Assembly: GCA_030562195.1 (NCBI GenBank)
Contig: JAUJPP010000011.1
Coordinates: 11,098,001-11,162,000, forward strand
Direction: 5' to 3'
Length of the DNA stretch: 64,000 bases
Source of the DNA: Nipponacmea schrenckii
Taxonomy: Eukaryota; Mollusca; Gastropoda; Lottiidae
In this document: positions 21,132-33,039 of the stretch, in pieces
Position numbering within the stretch: position 1 is the stretch's first letter
Layout: each line of letters starts with the position of its first letter
Notes under the pieces: model-generated
What the model was told of the DNA's origin: nothing
The model's input: the letters and a program-made list of their open reading frames with translations, nothing else
Database searches by the model: none
Position numbers and translations under genes: made by a program

Positions 21132-24100
21132 CTAAAACCCTAAAAAATTTAAAATACAGTTTAAATCTTTTTTAAAAACGCGAAAACCCTTCTCATAAAG
21201 AGAAGGTTGCGCAAACAGATGGAACAAGGATCTAGCACGGTAGTGCTGAGATCTTATAGGTTTGAGATACGTGCACTCAATCAGAATGTGTTTCACTGTC
21301 AGGCGAACCTGGCAATGCTTACAGACTGGTTGAGGCTCTCGCTTGAGAAGGTAACAGTTGGTAAGGTGAGTATGTCCAAGACGAGAGCGACACAAAACAA
21401 CTTCATTTCTCCTGTTGGCACAATAGGAGGATGGCCAATCCCCCAAAAGAGGCTTGATGGCATGAAGTTTGTTTGTATCTGCAGCATCCCATTTTTGCTG
21501 CCATCGTTGCAAAATAAAAGTCCTTATCACCGACTTAAAGTCGGTGTAAGGCAAGGAAAAGGGGGAGACCGGCAGTGACAAAGCAGCCTTAGCCGCCGCA
21601 TCTGCCCGGTCATTCCCCCGTATATCCATGTGACTGGGGAGCCAACAAAGGACAATGTCCCTTTTCGGTCCCGAGAGCTTGTAAATATCTCCGATTATTG
21701 GGTGCACAAGCTGGGTGTTATGAATAGCTTGTAATGCGGACAAAGAATCAGAAAAGATTATACATTTTTGTAATGATGATGACTGAAAGAACTCGAGTGC
21801 CTGTAAAATGGCAATGAGTTCTGCAGTAAAAATAGAGGCTGCTGGTGGAAGAGATACAGACAGGACTTCAGATGGCGTCACGGTAGCGGCTGCTACTTTA
21901 TCACCATCCTTGGACCCATCTGTATAGAAAGGGGCATAATCCCCATATTTAGCCCTTAATTCAAGAAATTTCGACTTGAAGACGATCGAGCTTGTCTGTG
22001 ACTTGTTTGTGACTTGTTATTGCTTGATAGACTAAAGTCTATCTGAAATGGAGCAATTGACCAAGGTGGAATTGTGGTCATTATGAAGTCCGCAATACTG
22101 TCGTGGCTGATACCAGCCGCTGACAAAAGTGGTTGAATGCGGACTCCAAAAGAAAAGCCTCGTGCAAATGCTCAAGATAAGGACTAAATACGGGGCGGTG
22201 AGCCGGATGGTATGGCAAAGATGCTATTTTAATAGCATACTGTAGTGACAGTCTATCACGTCTGTCGTACAATGAGGGTTCGTTAGCCTCGACGTACAGA
22301 CTTTCAACTGGAGTTGTGCGAAAAGCGCCTTAACTGATTCTAAGTCCTTGGTTGTGTATGTTATCAAGCTCCTTGAGATAGGATGGACGAGCTGAACCAT
22401 ACACCTGGCACCCATAATCGAGCTTGGATCGGACCAAAGCTCGATATAATCGGAGGAGGACCTTATGGTCAGCTCCCCAGTCAGTGTTGGATAAGACTCT
22501 CAGTATGTTGAGAGCTTTCAGACATTTTTTCTTGAGGATTTTAATGTGTGGACGGAGAGAAAGCTTTGAATTCCTGAATTGTCCAAACGTAGCACTGGGT
22601 CAAGGTGCAAACCTCTTCTTTTACAGAAATGCATACAGACGGTCTTGGATTTCGAAAATCGAAATCCATTGTGAAATCGAAATCCATTGTCAGTCGCCCA
22701 TTGCTGTAGATTGTTGTCAGTCGCCCATTGCTGTAGATTATTTAAGCAAAGCTGCAACTGACGCTCGATCGTCTGCATGTTAGTAGTCTAACACATCTGA
22801 AAGTCATCAACATACAGAGAGCCATCAACCCCCCGTCTAAGGCACGATTTGATGGAATTTATCTTGATGGAAAAAAGGGTAACGGATAATATGCTACCCT
22901 GAGGAACTCCATTATCCTGAGGAAAAGGATCTGAGAAAATGGAGCCAAGTCGTACCTTAAACGTCCTATCATGTAGGAAATTGGAGATAAATAATGGCAA
23001 TCTTCCTCGAAGACCGAAGTCAAAGAGATCGCGAAGAATGCCATATCTCCAAGAAGTGCCATATACCTACTCCAAATAAAAAAATATGGCTACTAAATGG
23101 TGATTTTGGATGAAGGCGTCCCTGACGAACGATTCAAATCTAACGTGCTCCTTTGGGACCGAAATCCACATTGGAGGTAAGTAAGTAGATTGTTGGACTC
23201 GAGGTGCCAAACGAGCCTTCTATTGATCATCCGTTCCATGGTTTTACATATGCAGCTGGTCAATGCAATAGTGCGATAATTAGTAGGATTCGTAGGATCC
23301 TTACCAGGTTTAGGTATGGGAATAATAGTAGCAATCCTCCACGAAGGAGGAAAGACACCGTCATCCCAAATCTGGTTAAATATAAGTAAAAGTTTTTTTA
23401 ATGTAGGGTAAGGAAGATGTTTGAGGATCTGATAATGAATATCGTCAGGCCCAGTAGCTGTATCATGGGCCTGTTTTAAAGAATACTTCAGTTCAGATAT
23501 AGTAAATTTTTCGTTATAATATTCCTCATTTTAGATGTAAAATTTAACCTTTTCCTCTCTTCCCGGAGACGGACTCTCTGGAAAGCATCAGAGGAAAAGT
23601 TTGAGGATGAATTGAAAGAAAAATTACTTCCTAATGAATTAGCAATATCTGGAAGTGTGGTGAGCGTTGAACCATCTACTTCTAGATGGTTCACAGATAT
23701 TGTATCCGCTTTACCCTTGATCCTACGAATCCTATCCCAGACTGATTTGGAAGACGTACGACTGTTGATCCTTGACACGTACTCCTGCCATGACGACCTC
23801 TTTGCCTGGCAGATAGTCCGCCTGGCTTTGGCCCGTGCAATGCGAAAAGAGGCCACGTTGTCATCGGAAGGAGCACGTTCAAGCAATCGTAAGGCACGAT
23901 AACGTTCTTTCAGTGCTGTCTTGCAGTCTTCATTAAACCATGGTTTATTAAATCGTTTTGGAGTTGCCGAGGTTTTACGAATCGCCTGACCCGATACATC
24001 TTGTAAGATGGTGGTAAATAGTTCCATCGGGTCTTCTGCTTCATCTAGATCATGTTGAGGAAAAGAAGAAATGCAAAGCGCCTCAAAGAGGAGCCAATTA

Positions 24101-24790
24101 GCTTTAGAGAGTTTCCATCTTTGTGGCCTGTCTACTGGTGAAGGACCATTATTCCGTAGAATTACAGGATAATGATCACTGTGGCAGAGATCGTCATGGA
24201 CACTCCAAGAAAAATCTTGGAACAAAGATGGTGAGCTAATTGTCAGATCTAGATGAGAAAAGGTTTTGTTCTTGAGCAGAAATATGTAGGCATTCGTCAT
24301 TAAAGATACAAAGATCGTTGTCATAAATGAAGTCAGCTATTAATTTTCCTCTGCTATTATCAGCTGGACTACCCCAGAAAGAATGATGACCATCGAAATC
24401 TCCTAGCAATATGCAAGGAGAAGGAAGCTGGGTAACAACGTCATCCAAATCTCTGGGGTTTAAAGTTCAGTTAGGTGGCAAATAGATGGAGTAGAGGGCA
24501 ATAGGCACGTGGAGTGTTACTCGCACGGCAATTACCTGCAGAGGAGAATTAAGTGTGATTGTGACTGGGCAATGCTTCTATTGACAATAATAGAAAACCC
24601 CCAACCTTTCTCCCAGTGCCATAATGGTGGTAGGAAACAAAATGTTTAAATGGCACTAAATGTAAATTCGTTGGTTTGAGGAATGTCTCTTGGAGACAAA
24701 TAGCCAACGGATTATATTTTTGAATTAATAGCTGAACTTCATTAAAATTATGACTTAAACCTCGACAATTCCATTGTATTATATTATTTG
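21132..24790 (-). pseudogene. LINE ORF2: endonuclease, reverse transcriptase, RNase H
   Basis: Endonuclease motifs start near 24787: 'NIIQWNCRGLSHNF', 'PLAICLQETFLKP' (catalytic Glu) and 'CILLGDFDGHHSFWGSPADN'. The reverse transcriptase region includes 'NKPWFNEDCKTALKERYR' (linker), 'DNGVPQGSILSVTLFSIKIN' and the active site 'GSLYVDDFQMC'. RNase H reads 'ASIFTAELIAILQALEFF', 'CIIFSDSLSALQAI' and 'LCWLPSHMDIRGNDRADAAA', with the catalytic Glu and both Asp residues kept. The end carries 'CKHCQVRLTVKHILIEC'. The frame is broken several times, including a short tandem duplication near 22680-22740. RNase H after the reverse transcriptase supports an I-group placement. Confidence 0.85.
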
Positions 24791-24964
24791 TTTGATGTAT
24801 TGTCAGGGTGGTTTAATAGGGTAGATCGTAACGGGCCCCAAAAATTCATTCTTTCAGAAATAGAGACTTTAAAATATCCTTACTTCCTTTTTTGGAAGAG
24901 GATGAATATTTTTTTGTAGACTTGTCATTAATTTTGGAGACATTGCTAATTGTCGTATCAGATA

Positions 24965-26045
24965 TTACTTTTTTTTAAAAGACTCTTTACCAGTCCCTTT
25001 GGGCTGTACGTCTTTGGGCTTCACAGCCTTGTTGACATCATCTTTTCTCAGATTCTCAGTCTGAGAAGCCGATGAAGCAGAAACAGAAGCAGATGTTGTA
25101 GATTCGCCAGATTGACTTGATGGTATCGCATGGAGTTGAGAAAGCCAGGTTAGATCAGTTTGGCATTCCACAGATCTAGTGGAAGATCTAACCACATTAG
25201 CAAATGAGTTGCACCCTCTACAGCCTTCCGCGCTTCGGGATAGGAAACTTTGGTTTCAACTTTAATCTTTTGAATGCGTTTTATTTTCCCCTTAGGGCAG
25301 TTCTTGGAAAAAGCGACATGTTTCCCTTCACAGTTACAACAACAAGGAGTATCATTACATTCCTTGCTGTCATGACCGGACTTGCCGCAGCGCGCACATC
25401 GTAACGGGCTTTTACAAGTCCGAGTACCATGCCCGAAGCGCTGACAATTGTAACACCTGAGAGGATTTGGTATATACGGTGACACTTTGATGTTTAAATA
25501 ACCTACTTTGACTTCTGATGGTAAATCAGGTCTATTAAATAAAAGTATGAAAGTATTTGTAGATATCAATTGGTGAAAGTATTTGTAGGTATCAATTGGC
25601 CGTCACGGCGGATAGATATACGATCAACGTCCGTGACTCCAATATCATTTAGTTCTTCCTTCATTTCTTCTGAAGAACAACCACTAAGGCCTGGGTGTCG
25701 CACAACACCCTTAGAGGATTCCAGAGAAAAATGAGGAGTAACAGTGATCGGAATATTAACTAATGATGTTGATTTCATAAGAAGTTCCGAATGTATTTTA
25801 CAATGGCATTCGAGCAGTAAGGAACCATTTCGAAGTTTCTTGATGGATTTTGGTTCACTCGCTAAGCCAGCTATGCCTTTAGCAATAGCAAATGGCGACA
25901 AAGATGCCAAAGATCTCTCAGGGTCACTACTATTAATGACTAAGAACCGAGGCCATGAATCATTAGATAAATTTGAGGATTCAGTAAATTCGGTCTCGGT
26001 TAGTCTACGTTTATTGTTTTTTTGTTTTGGATTCAATGTAGCCAT
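24965..26045 (-). pseudogene. LINE ORF1 with three CCHC knuckles, disrupted by a 26-bp duplication
   Basis: ATG at 26045 starts 'MATLNPKQKNNKRRLTETEF'. The RNA-binding core has 'SWPRFLVINSSDPERSLASL' and 'GVRHPGLSG'-like text, then 'YNCQRFGHGTRTC', 'CARCGKSGHDSKEC' and 'CNCEGKHVAFSKNC', three CCHC knuckles. At 25545-25597 a stretch beginning 'gaaagtatttgtagatatca' is repeated in tandem, which shifts the frame and ends the first half at about 25566. The Ser-rich tail stops at 24965. Function: nucleic acid chaperone or particle protein for retrotransposition. Confidence 0.85.
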
Positions 26046-26570
26046 GAAGGAAGGAAAAAAGGTTCATCTCCCAAAACCCCCGGCCACCACGGACCACGAC
26101 ATCCACGCGGGCTATGCGCGGAATACCAGCGCTAGCGCCATAGGGGTAATCGGGAGATATACTCAGACAAAAAAAAATTAATAAAAGTTCTGGGTGGGGC
26201 ATATAAATTCCATGAACCTTTATTTTAATTTTTTTATCCGATTGACCCAAGCCGCTGCTTCTGAGTCGGTGAAATGAATTGGAGAAAAAAGACAATTTAC
26301 TTCATGAAAAAGTTCAATCTGTTCTGACCACCGACTCATAAGCTCAACACGACAAGCCGATTGACCAGTGTGGGCCACACTGGCCACCCGTCTAGGAATC
26401 CCCTGGCCCAGAGTGATGTATTGGGAAGTATGTTACCCTCAACCACCAGGAGTCCATTCAAAACCGACACGGGTCGCACCTCACGGCAAACGAGGAGCCC
26501 CAATTCAGTCGCCTTTTACGACACGAAATGGGGGGCGGTGGACCTATTCTTAACCCCGGTCCACTGGGGG

Positions 26571-26586
26571 GTCATTTCGGCTTGAA
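26571..26586. repeat. Target-site duplication of LINE, 5' side
   Basis: Identical 16-base partner of 20896-20911. Confidence 0.9.
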
Positions 26587-27474
26587 CGAACAGGTAGTCG
26601 TTGAGAAACATTGCATTTAGGTCTAGCCTAGTAGAGTTTTCAGTGACGGCACGTCGCTACATTTAACCTTGTGTTCTTTGCTTGACGTCTTAATTAAATT
26701 AGGCTTATAGTAAAAAGGCTTGAAAGAGTATGTATTCGGATATTATCATAATACGTGTTACCGAGAAATGGCAGGTTGAAGTCGCATTTTTCGTTGGTAG
26801 GAAATCCAGTCCCTGTCGGTGAGTGCGCAACTGTGACTGGAGGCGACTGGTAACGCTCAGTCGGTTTTATGTCGGTGTACGCGCGCCTTAAAGCTGAGAT
26901 GAGCGGAGTCTGCCAGTTGCCTTGTCGGTATACGCAAGGCTTTATAATGGACGATGTACGCATGATATGTCAAGGATTTGAAACCGAGTTAAATGAGACA
27001 GGGTTGCATTAAACGACTTGTGTGTTAGAAGTTTATAATGGACATAGATCACGCATCGAATGATCAATGGTTATGAAACCGTAGCATGGGGTCGAAATGA
27101 AACGTGGATTTGTTCAAAGGTAATTCTTGTATAGGTTTTACGATAAGATCTCGAACAGAAGTAAACCAGCTTTTAATATCATTGGTTGCTTGATTAGCAC
27201 ATTAGTCAGAATGGGGTAGGAATAAGGAACTGAGATATCGTTCAGAAGGGGTAATAGAGCGAGGCCTCGTGTGGTATAGGTTGTGCGCGATAAAGATCTC
27301 GCAACAATTGCAAGTTGAAAAGAGCAGGCAAACTTTTCCTCATTGCATTGGCGTTGCCCGTTTCATTAGCCCATTAAGTTCAGAAGAGTAGGACATAAAA
27401 GTTCTAGTTCTATAAAAGTAATATCGTCTTGCTTGTGTATATATTTCATATTTATTCTATCCTTTCTTTTCTAG
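26587..27474. other. Unassigned, possible intron
   Basis: No gene seen. If the exon at 27475 belongs with the leader exon at 13162, this is part of a TE-filled intron ending in 'ctttcttttctag'. Confidence 0.35.
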
Positions 27475-27699
27475 ATAAACACGAGTGAGAATAGAAACGT
27501 GACTAATGACGACGATGATATTACTACAGGTAAATTACACGATGAGATACTTTATTCTGTAATTAGTATAGGATTTGTAATACTAATCGTTATTGTGACA
27601 TACTTGGTATGGAGGAGAAAATTTAGAGGTCGCCATATTCATAATCGACCCAGAGAATTCGGATTACGCGATATGGAAACCGTTTTCAAAATGAAATGA
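27475..27699 (+). CDS. Last exon of a type I membrane protein: transmembrane helix and short basic tail
   Basis: After the acceptor ending at 27474 the frame encodes an Asp-rich juxtamembrane stretch ('ITTGKLHDEI'), a single hydrophobic helix ('ILYSVISIGFVILIVIVTYL'), a stop-transfer 'WRRKFRGRHIHNRPREF' and 'GLRDMETVFKMK', with TGA at 27699. AATAAA at 27963 could end the transcript. It is the only clear transmembrane exon in the window and lies between two copies of the leader exon (13162 and 29948), so it may close the first of two tandem receptor genes. The protein family is not recognised. Confidence 0.55.
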   Translation: MNTSENRNVTNDDDDITTGKLHDEILYSVISIGFVILIVIVTYLVWRRKFRGRHIHNRPREFGLRDMETVFKMK

Positions 27700-27962
27700 C
27701 AAATCTAATTTTATTTTCAGTTTTAGGAAAATGTTTACTCGAATGCATTCTTTTTATCCTCACAACTGATTTTTATTTCATTCGTCGAAGACTAAATAGA
27801 TTTTTTTGGAAATCTATTCAAAATTTGAGGAAGTCATAAGTCGATATTGTAAGAAGAAAGACGATCGAGTAGAGTTAAAAGAAAACCTGATCGTCTTACA
27901 TGCTAGTTTTGATTTTCTGTTGTTTGTATGTAAAACTTTATATGATTGTACGTGTTTGTAAA

Positions 27963-27968
27963 AATAAA
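27963..27968 (+). terminator. Poly-A signal for the transmembrane exon
   Basis: AATAAA 264 bases after the stop codon at 27699, preceded by T-rich and followed by GT-rich sequence ('tatgtgtttttatgtatgtt'). Confidence 0.45.
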
Positions 27969-28076
27969 ACTGAAGATATAAATATGTGTTTTTATGTATG
28001 TTTAAGGTATGGATTAATTTGATTTATTTCTTTAGTGAAATGATGAGATTTAGGTAAGCATATGAGCTTAAGCTTA

Positions 28077-28581
28077 AATGCCTTTTTATTTAAGCAAATC
28101 GTATCAACACACTTTACACGGCCGAGTATCATCACGTGGTACAAATCAACTCTCCTTAAATAAACACCATGAATCGATGTAGCAATGTGTGACCAACCGG
28201 AATTGGATGCTCGCATAAAGAAAATAAAAAAAAAAAAAAAATTATTTCTGTTATCAATGGGTGCGAAATTATTTTATTCACTGTTCGCAGATATTCGACC
28301 TATGACTTTAAATCACGCTTCGGAATTAGCAGGCAATCATTCACATCATATTTGAACGATTTCTCGAAATATTCTTTCTTGTTACTACTCGCGACTGCCA
28401 TCTTAAAAGCTAATCGAATCGTACCAAAGTGCTGTGAGAGACGAGTTGGTCGATTTGGGTATGCGCTTTGACAAATCGCTAAAATAAGTGTGCATTGTAG
28501 ACAAATCGTTGTTGGCGCTTTGCTTAAATAAATGCACGCTTTGATAGGTGTTGATACGATTTGTTTAAATAAAAAGGCCTT
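28077..28581. mobile_element. MITE-like element with 34-bp inverted ends
   Basis: 28077-28110 and 28548-28581 are inverted repeats of about 34 bases with three or four mismatches. They share 'cctttttatttaa' and 'caaatcgtatcaacac'. The 505-bp interior has no coding potential. No target duplication could be fixed. Confidence 0.5.
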
Positions 28582-28992
28582 AATTCGAGTTCGGTTGTGT
28601 TGCCTTGAAATGGAACGTTTCAAGGTCCATAATTATCGTCAGCTAGAATTCCCTTCTTGTTATGTGTATCCAAAGGAGACAAGCAACTGGATAGTATGCG
28701 TTAGTGGGAACATGAATATATCCTTAAAGCTACTAATACTTAGGCCTAACAGTTAACATATTATTAGTGTTAAAGAAAAACATAAGGTCAGCTTGTTTGG
28801 TTTATATTTACATGTATCAGTACTTGAGGTATTGAAAGCTGTTTATAAAGTAAACATACTCCACACATGACAATACCTCAATTGTTAACAAATTGAAAAT
28901 ATTGAACCCCTTCAATTCGTTACAGGTATTCACGAATTGAAAATTGAACAGAATTGCAAATAACTTGAAAAACTATAATTATTATTGAGGGA

Positions 28993-29281
28993 TTGATAGA
29001 TATTTTTAAAACTAATACACACCACAAATATAAAAACAATGGAACTAAGCGGCCCCTTGAAAAAACAAAAGAACATTCGTCGAAATCATCAAACACTAAA
29101 TCCGCAGTTGCTGATCATCTTAAAGGAAATCCTCGTCATAAAATTAATTGGGAAGAACATGTAAAGATCCTGGAATGTAAATGGAAGCAGTGAAAATAAA
29201 GAAATTTAAACCCGAATTAAACCTAGATACAGGCCTATATTTGTCTAAAGCATACGATCAACTATTAGTGGATAAAAAGTA
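28993..29281 (+). pseudogene. Penelope-like element GIY-YIG endonuclease C-terminal fragment
   Basis: 'TKSAVADHLKGNPRHKINWE' and 'EHVKILEC' match the end of the GIY-YIG module in Penelope-like elements. After a one-base shift near 29183 the usual continuation appears: 'VKIKKFKPELNLDTGLYLSK' and 'AYDQLL', stopping at 29281. Reverse transcriptase is absent. A dead fragment. Confidence 0.65.
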
Positions 29282-29288
29282 GCATGGC

Positions 29289-29513
29289 ATGTTTATAAAT
29301 TATTATTTAAATTTTTTTTTTAGATATATTCAATATTTTATAGGGGTGATCGAGGAATCGAAGGATATTTTGAAACACACTCTATTAAATAAACGTTATA
29401 ATCGATTCCTTCAATTGGCTCTAAATATTTCCCAGGTCTTTATAGACGATTACCAATTTTTAGCACGAAACATCACGAGATCAGGTCGTCTGGATTATGA
29501 GAAATGGGGTTAA
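29289..29513 (+). CDS. Unrecognised open frame
   Basis: Encodes about 74 residues, with an AT-rich leader and a more protein-like second half ('ESKDILKHTLLNKRYNRFLQ', 'DYQFLARNITRSGRLDYEKW'). No family recognised. It follows the Penelope fragment directly. Confidence 0.2.
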   Translation: MFINYYLNFFFRYIQYFIGVIEESKDILKHTLLNKRYNRFLQLALNISQVFIDDYQFLARNITRSGRLDYEKWG

Positions 29514-29719
29514 AACGCCCGATTGAATAAATAATACTACTAGGCCACTAGTCTGGTTAGAAGATCAAAGAGAAAAAGGTATGCCATTCGTTAACATTGT
29601 AACCTTGAACATCAAAGTAGCTAAAAAAAAAGGGTGTGGATTCGAAGTTATGCCATTGCCTTAATATTGAGCTATAAATAGAACTGTATCGGTACGGGTA
29701 TATATATACTACCACTACT

Positions 29720-30023
29720 ACCATCTGTCTAATATGTTTTTATAGTAAGTTTATGTATATAGTATAAATATTGTAAATAAGACAAAAATATTTTCATGTG
29801 AGGGGCCAAGCTTGTGTTATTGCCTAGTAGAGTGCTACTGATGCCTTGAACGGACGCTGAGTACCAAAAAAAAAAAAGGAAGCTGCACAACTGTTAGGAA
29901 CAGATCTAGTGTTTTAGTTGGAATCTTCAGTTCAGTTAACATCAACTATGAAGAGAGAAATATTTATCATCTACCTGCCGTGTTTATCGTTCGCAGTTTT
30001 TAGTAAGAGAATCATGCTGTTTA
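29720..30023 (+). repeat. Duplicated promoter plus signal-peptide exon, copy 2
   Basis: Partner of 12924-13236. Similarity begins at 'accatctgtctaatatgttt' and ends shortly after the leader codons. Confidence 0.7.
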
Positions 30024-30040
30024 TTTTATTCTGCCTTTAA
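29948..30040 (+). CDS. Signal-peptide exon of a second receptor-like paralogue
   Basis: ATG at 29948 encodes 'MKREIFIIYLPCLSFAVFS', paralogous to the leader at 13162. The donor-like A|GTAAGA is kept. After it the similarity is lost and the frame stops at 30040, so either an intron starts here or the gene is truncated by the LINE and Polinton fragments downstream. Confidence 0.45.
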   Translation: MKREIFIIYLPCLSFAVFSKRIMLFILFCL

Positions 30041-30477
30041 GATACCACTAAAATTCTTAGAACAAAAAAAAAAAATTCATCTATGCCCAGGCCAAACTAC
30101 TGGAGGAATCGCTGTAAAATTTTACAGGATCGTCAAGTGTAAAAGTTTGTGCCAAATTTCATAACTATAAGAAAAGAGGAAACAAAGCTATGAATTTCAT
30201 TAGGTAGTGGAACTTTTCTCACGCTCTTTGACGGTTTAATCGTAATTCCAGCGTTTCATAGTAGTTTGACTATAGCTAATTAGCTATGAGGACCAATTTT
30301 CTACCAAATTTGACTATTGCTACAACACGACCTGTTGGATTCACCATCGTGCGTAAACAAAGTTTATTGGCCTTGCGCTATTTGCAATATTCAGAGAATA
30401 CGGAAAAAATAAAAATTCAACACACTAGAAATGGGGGTGAACATCGCGAGTACATTCAATTGGAGAAGCAAAAGATT

Positions 30478-30607
30478 GCCTTACACCGACTTTTAAGAAC
30501 GTGAAAGGGACTTTTATTTTGCAACGATGGAAGCAAAAATGAGATGCTGCAAAAAACAAACTTCATGCCATCAAGCCTCTCTTGGGGGATTGGCCTTCCT
30601 CCTATTG
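30478..30607 (+). mobile_element. I-clade LINE fragment (end of RNase H)
   Basis: Nearly identical to the reverse complement of 21430-21555: 'cttacaccgacttt', 'gggacttttattttgcaacg' and 'ttcatgccatcaagcctctc'. It ends abruptly at 'cctcctattgtg'. Confidence 0.75.
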
Positions 30608-30950
30608 TGTTGTATTTTGACACGGATTCGATTATCTATACCCAACGACCAGTGGAGAAAACGATTCCTAGTGGAAGATATCTCGGAGATTTAACCGACG
30701 AAATATCAACGGGGTCTTCCATTGGGGAGTTCTGTTCTACAGGACCGAAAAGCTACGCCCTGGAAATTTTGAACCAGTTATCGACTACGTCGTGAAATCT
30801 TAAGTCAAAATTCATAAATTTCGATCCAATGTTTAGAATGATTCAAAATCAGTCTATGTCTGTGCACGTCACTTTTCCGAATAGTATTCATAGAATTCGC
30901 GATTTCATCGTTTTCAAGAACATCATCGCTCGAAAACGTTGAAATTTAAA
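30606..30950 (+). pseudogene. Polinton/Maverick protein-primed DNA polymerase B fragment
   Basis: 'VLYFDTDSIIYTQRPVEKTI' contains the family-B polymerase motif Y-x-D-T-D-S (motif C). It is followed by 'PSGRYLGDLTDEI' and 'FCSTGPKSYALEI', the order seen in Polinton polymerases. A shift near 30795 leads to 'FDPMFRMIQNQSMSVHVTFP' and 'SIHRIRDFIVFKN', then stops. Only the region around motif C and its downstream part survives. The join to the LINE fragment is sharp and keeps one open frame (30544-30795). Confidence 0.65.
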
Positions 30951-31974
30951 TATGATAAACATGTACAATTCCCTACAAGGGGCACTTGCTAAAACGTAAT
31001 TATTTCGTATATTCACTTTTTGATTTTACTTTTTTTTTGTAAAGCGAGACATGTTTTTTCTGTGTAAAATGCGTCGTGTGTAAAAACCTAACCAGTCCCG
31101 ATAACTATTTGATGTTTATTTCATATCCTAATGGTTCTGATACTTCAATAGTCATTATTTCAAATTCCAACGAATTCCTTTCAATGTGTGAATTCTAAAG
31201 AAGTTCATTTAGATGAGGATGGCGGTAAAGTAGACTGATACCAGGGATGATGTAAAATTTAGTAATGATTTTGTTGTAAAAGTACCAGGGTCTATTTTAA
31301 ATATAATGTATCCTTATAGTGCAATCAAACACATCACTTTCCAGTGTAAAGAGGTTAGTTGTATAAATTATACCTGTAAAACATGTCACGGTTCTTACTG
31401 AAAAGCTCCTCGATAGACATGAATGTTTTGTTACGCTCGTTAAAACTGCTTAGAGTAACTTTACTAAAGATCGTCATGAATAGATAAGAATATATATGTA
31501 AGATGGAATTGGACACGATGAATATGCATCGGTCCAGCGCACAGTCCGTCACGATTTTCACACCAAAACCGATTGACGGTGTTACATACAGAAAGTAAAG
31601 TGCCCGATTGATGTCAACTAAAAACAAAAAAATATGCAAGCTACAACGCAAAGAACTGACGCGCTTTGTCTTAAAATCTGAATCTGAACCTTACAATTGT
31701 TTTAAACCAATTTCTTATCTTCCATGAATATAGAAGTGATACATACATGTGTTAAGGTGAAATTCAATTGATGTTGACTAGTCTGGCGATTTATGCGAAA
31801 TTATGAATCATGGGAATTCTATGTCTTTTATGTCATAGAGCCGGACCATTTCAGAAATTAAAGTCTGTTATACAAGTAAAGCTGAATTACTCTGAGGTGA
31901 TTTTTTTTATAAATATCTCCATAAATATTCAAGGCATATTGCCATTGTTCCCTAAATTAAAAATTCGATTGAGC
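30951..31974. other. Unassigned sequence
   Basis: No supported gene. A minus-strand frame at 31355-31651 is hydrophobic ('LFLVDINRALYFLYVTPSIG') but shows no recognisable domain or splice context. Confidence 0.25.
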
Positions 31975-32065
31975 AGATGACAGTTGGTAAGATTAGTATT
32001 TCCAAGACGAGAGCGACACAAAACCACTTTATTTCTCCTGCTGGCACTGGACGTTTTGAACCGGA
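31975..32065 (-). mobile_element. I-clade LINE fragment
   Basis: Matches 21345-21420: 'acagttggtaagattagtat', 'ccaagacgagagcgacacaa' and 'atttctcctgctggcac'. Confidence 0.7.
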
Positions 32066-32446
32066 TGGCACACTATTTTGGCTCTCATCTAATGAGCGTT
32101 TCGATCCATGTTTAGACATCACCCTGTTAAGAAATTAGAAGGTAAACTCAAACAAATTCATCATTGACATAAATAAATGTTTATAATGCAACAGAAAATT
32201 GCAGCTTAGTTCAATTATAAGCCTATAAAACTTTAACATTTTCTATAATTCTTGTCCTGTGATAAATACACCAATAGTTAGTACCTCCATTACATGGAGT
32301 TTTAATTATTTTCTAATATAGGTAGGCACTCCAAGGTACCACAGGGATGAAATATCCAATGAGATATGAAATAAACCCCTACTAAACATCACTTGTTCTG
32401 TGTGTAGCTTTATTTAACGTCGGCAGAAAATGACTTAACAAAATAT

Positions 32447-32690
32447 GAAATGAAATGTATTAAGGTGCCTGAATACGATTTAAAACAAAATAAAACCAGA
32501 AAGGCATTAATACAATAAAGTAAAAACTATCATAGCACAGTAGTGCTGCCTGGTTATTCCCTCGTATATCCATGTGACTGGGAAGCCAACTTTTTATGAA
32601 TAGCTTATAATGCGGACTGAGAATCAGAAAAGATTATACATTTATTCAATGATGATTAGGACTGAAATAACTTGAGTGCCTCTAAAATCA
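32447..32690 (-). mobile_element. I-clade LINE 3' fragment with internal deletions
   Basis: Begins with the tail 'atgaaatgaaatgtattaag', then pieces that correspond to 20940-21000, 21600-21650 and 21715-21810, joined by deletions. Confidence 0.7.
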
Positions 32691-33039
32691 AATTAATTAT
32701 CAAGAACAATTTAAGTCCGTAGTAAATTTTTAGCCTTAATTGACCTTGATCACTGAAAAGACATGTTTTTTTTAGCCTATCAAACTTCAACACAAGTTGT
32801 AAAATTTTAATTGAAACAGGTATGCTTGATCTCTTGTGTATACCATATGGCTTTTTAAAACACACATAGACGTTTCTAATGCATTTTGCATTCTTATTCA
32901 TGAAATGTTTAGGGTGACAAAAAATATTGCAATTTTGGGGCTACTTTGAACGTTCAAAATTACACCCATACTAAAATATTTTGTTTACGATGAAGTAAGA
33001 AATGTTTTAAGATTTTCACAACCTGCAAGAACTAAAATA

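Larger units (their letters stand above)
20912..26570 (-). mobile_element. Full-length I-clade (Nimb-like) non-LTR retrotransposon
   Basis: The 5.66-kb element lies between perfect 16-base target duplications. On the minus strand it has a 5' region with 'gtcgtaaaaggcgactgaat', ORF1 with three CCHC knuckles, and ORF2 with endonuclease, reverse transcriptase, RNase H and a C-terminal Cys-His segment. The 3' end is a short 'aaatgaaatg' repeat (on the plus strand), the tail type of this clade. Several frame breaks make it inactive. Truncated relatives occur at 30478, 31975, 32447, 38955 and 52758. Confidence 0.9.

Noticed and set aside
28300..28623. Minus-strand frame of 107 codons
   Set aside because: Overlaps the 28077-28581 MITE and shares its peptide with the opposite arm, as expected from inverted repeats.
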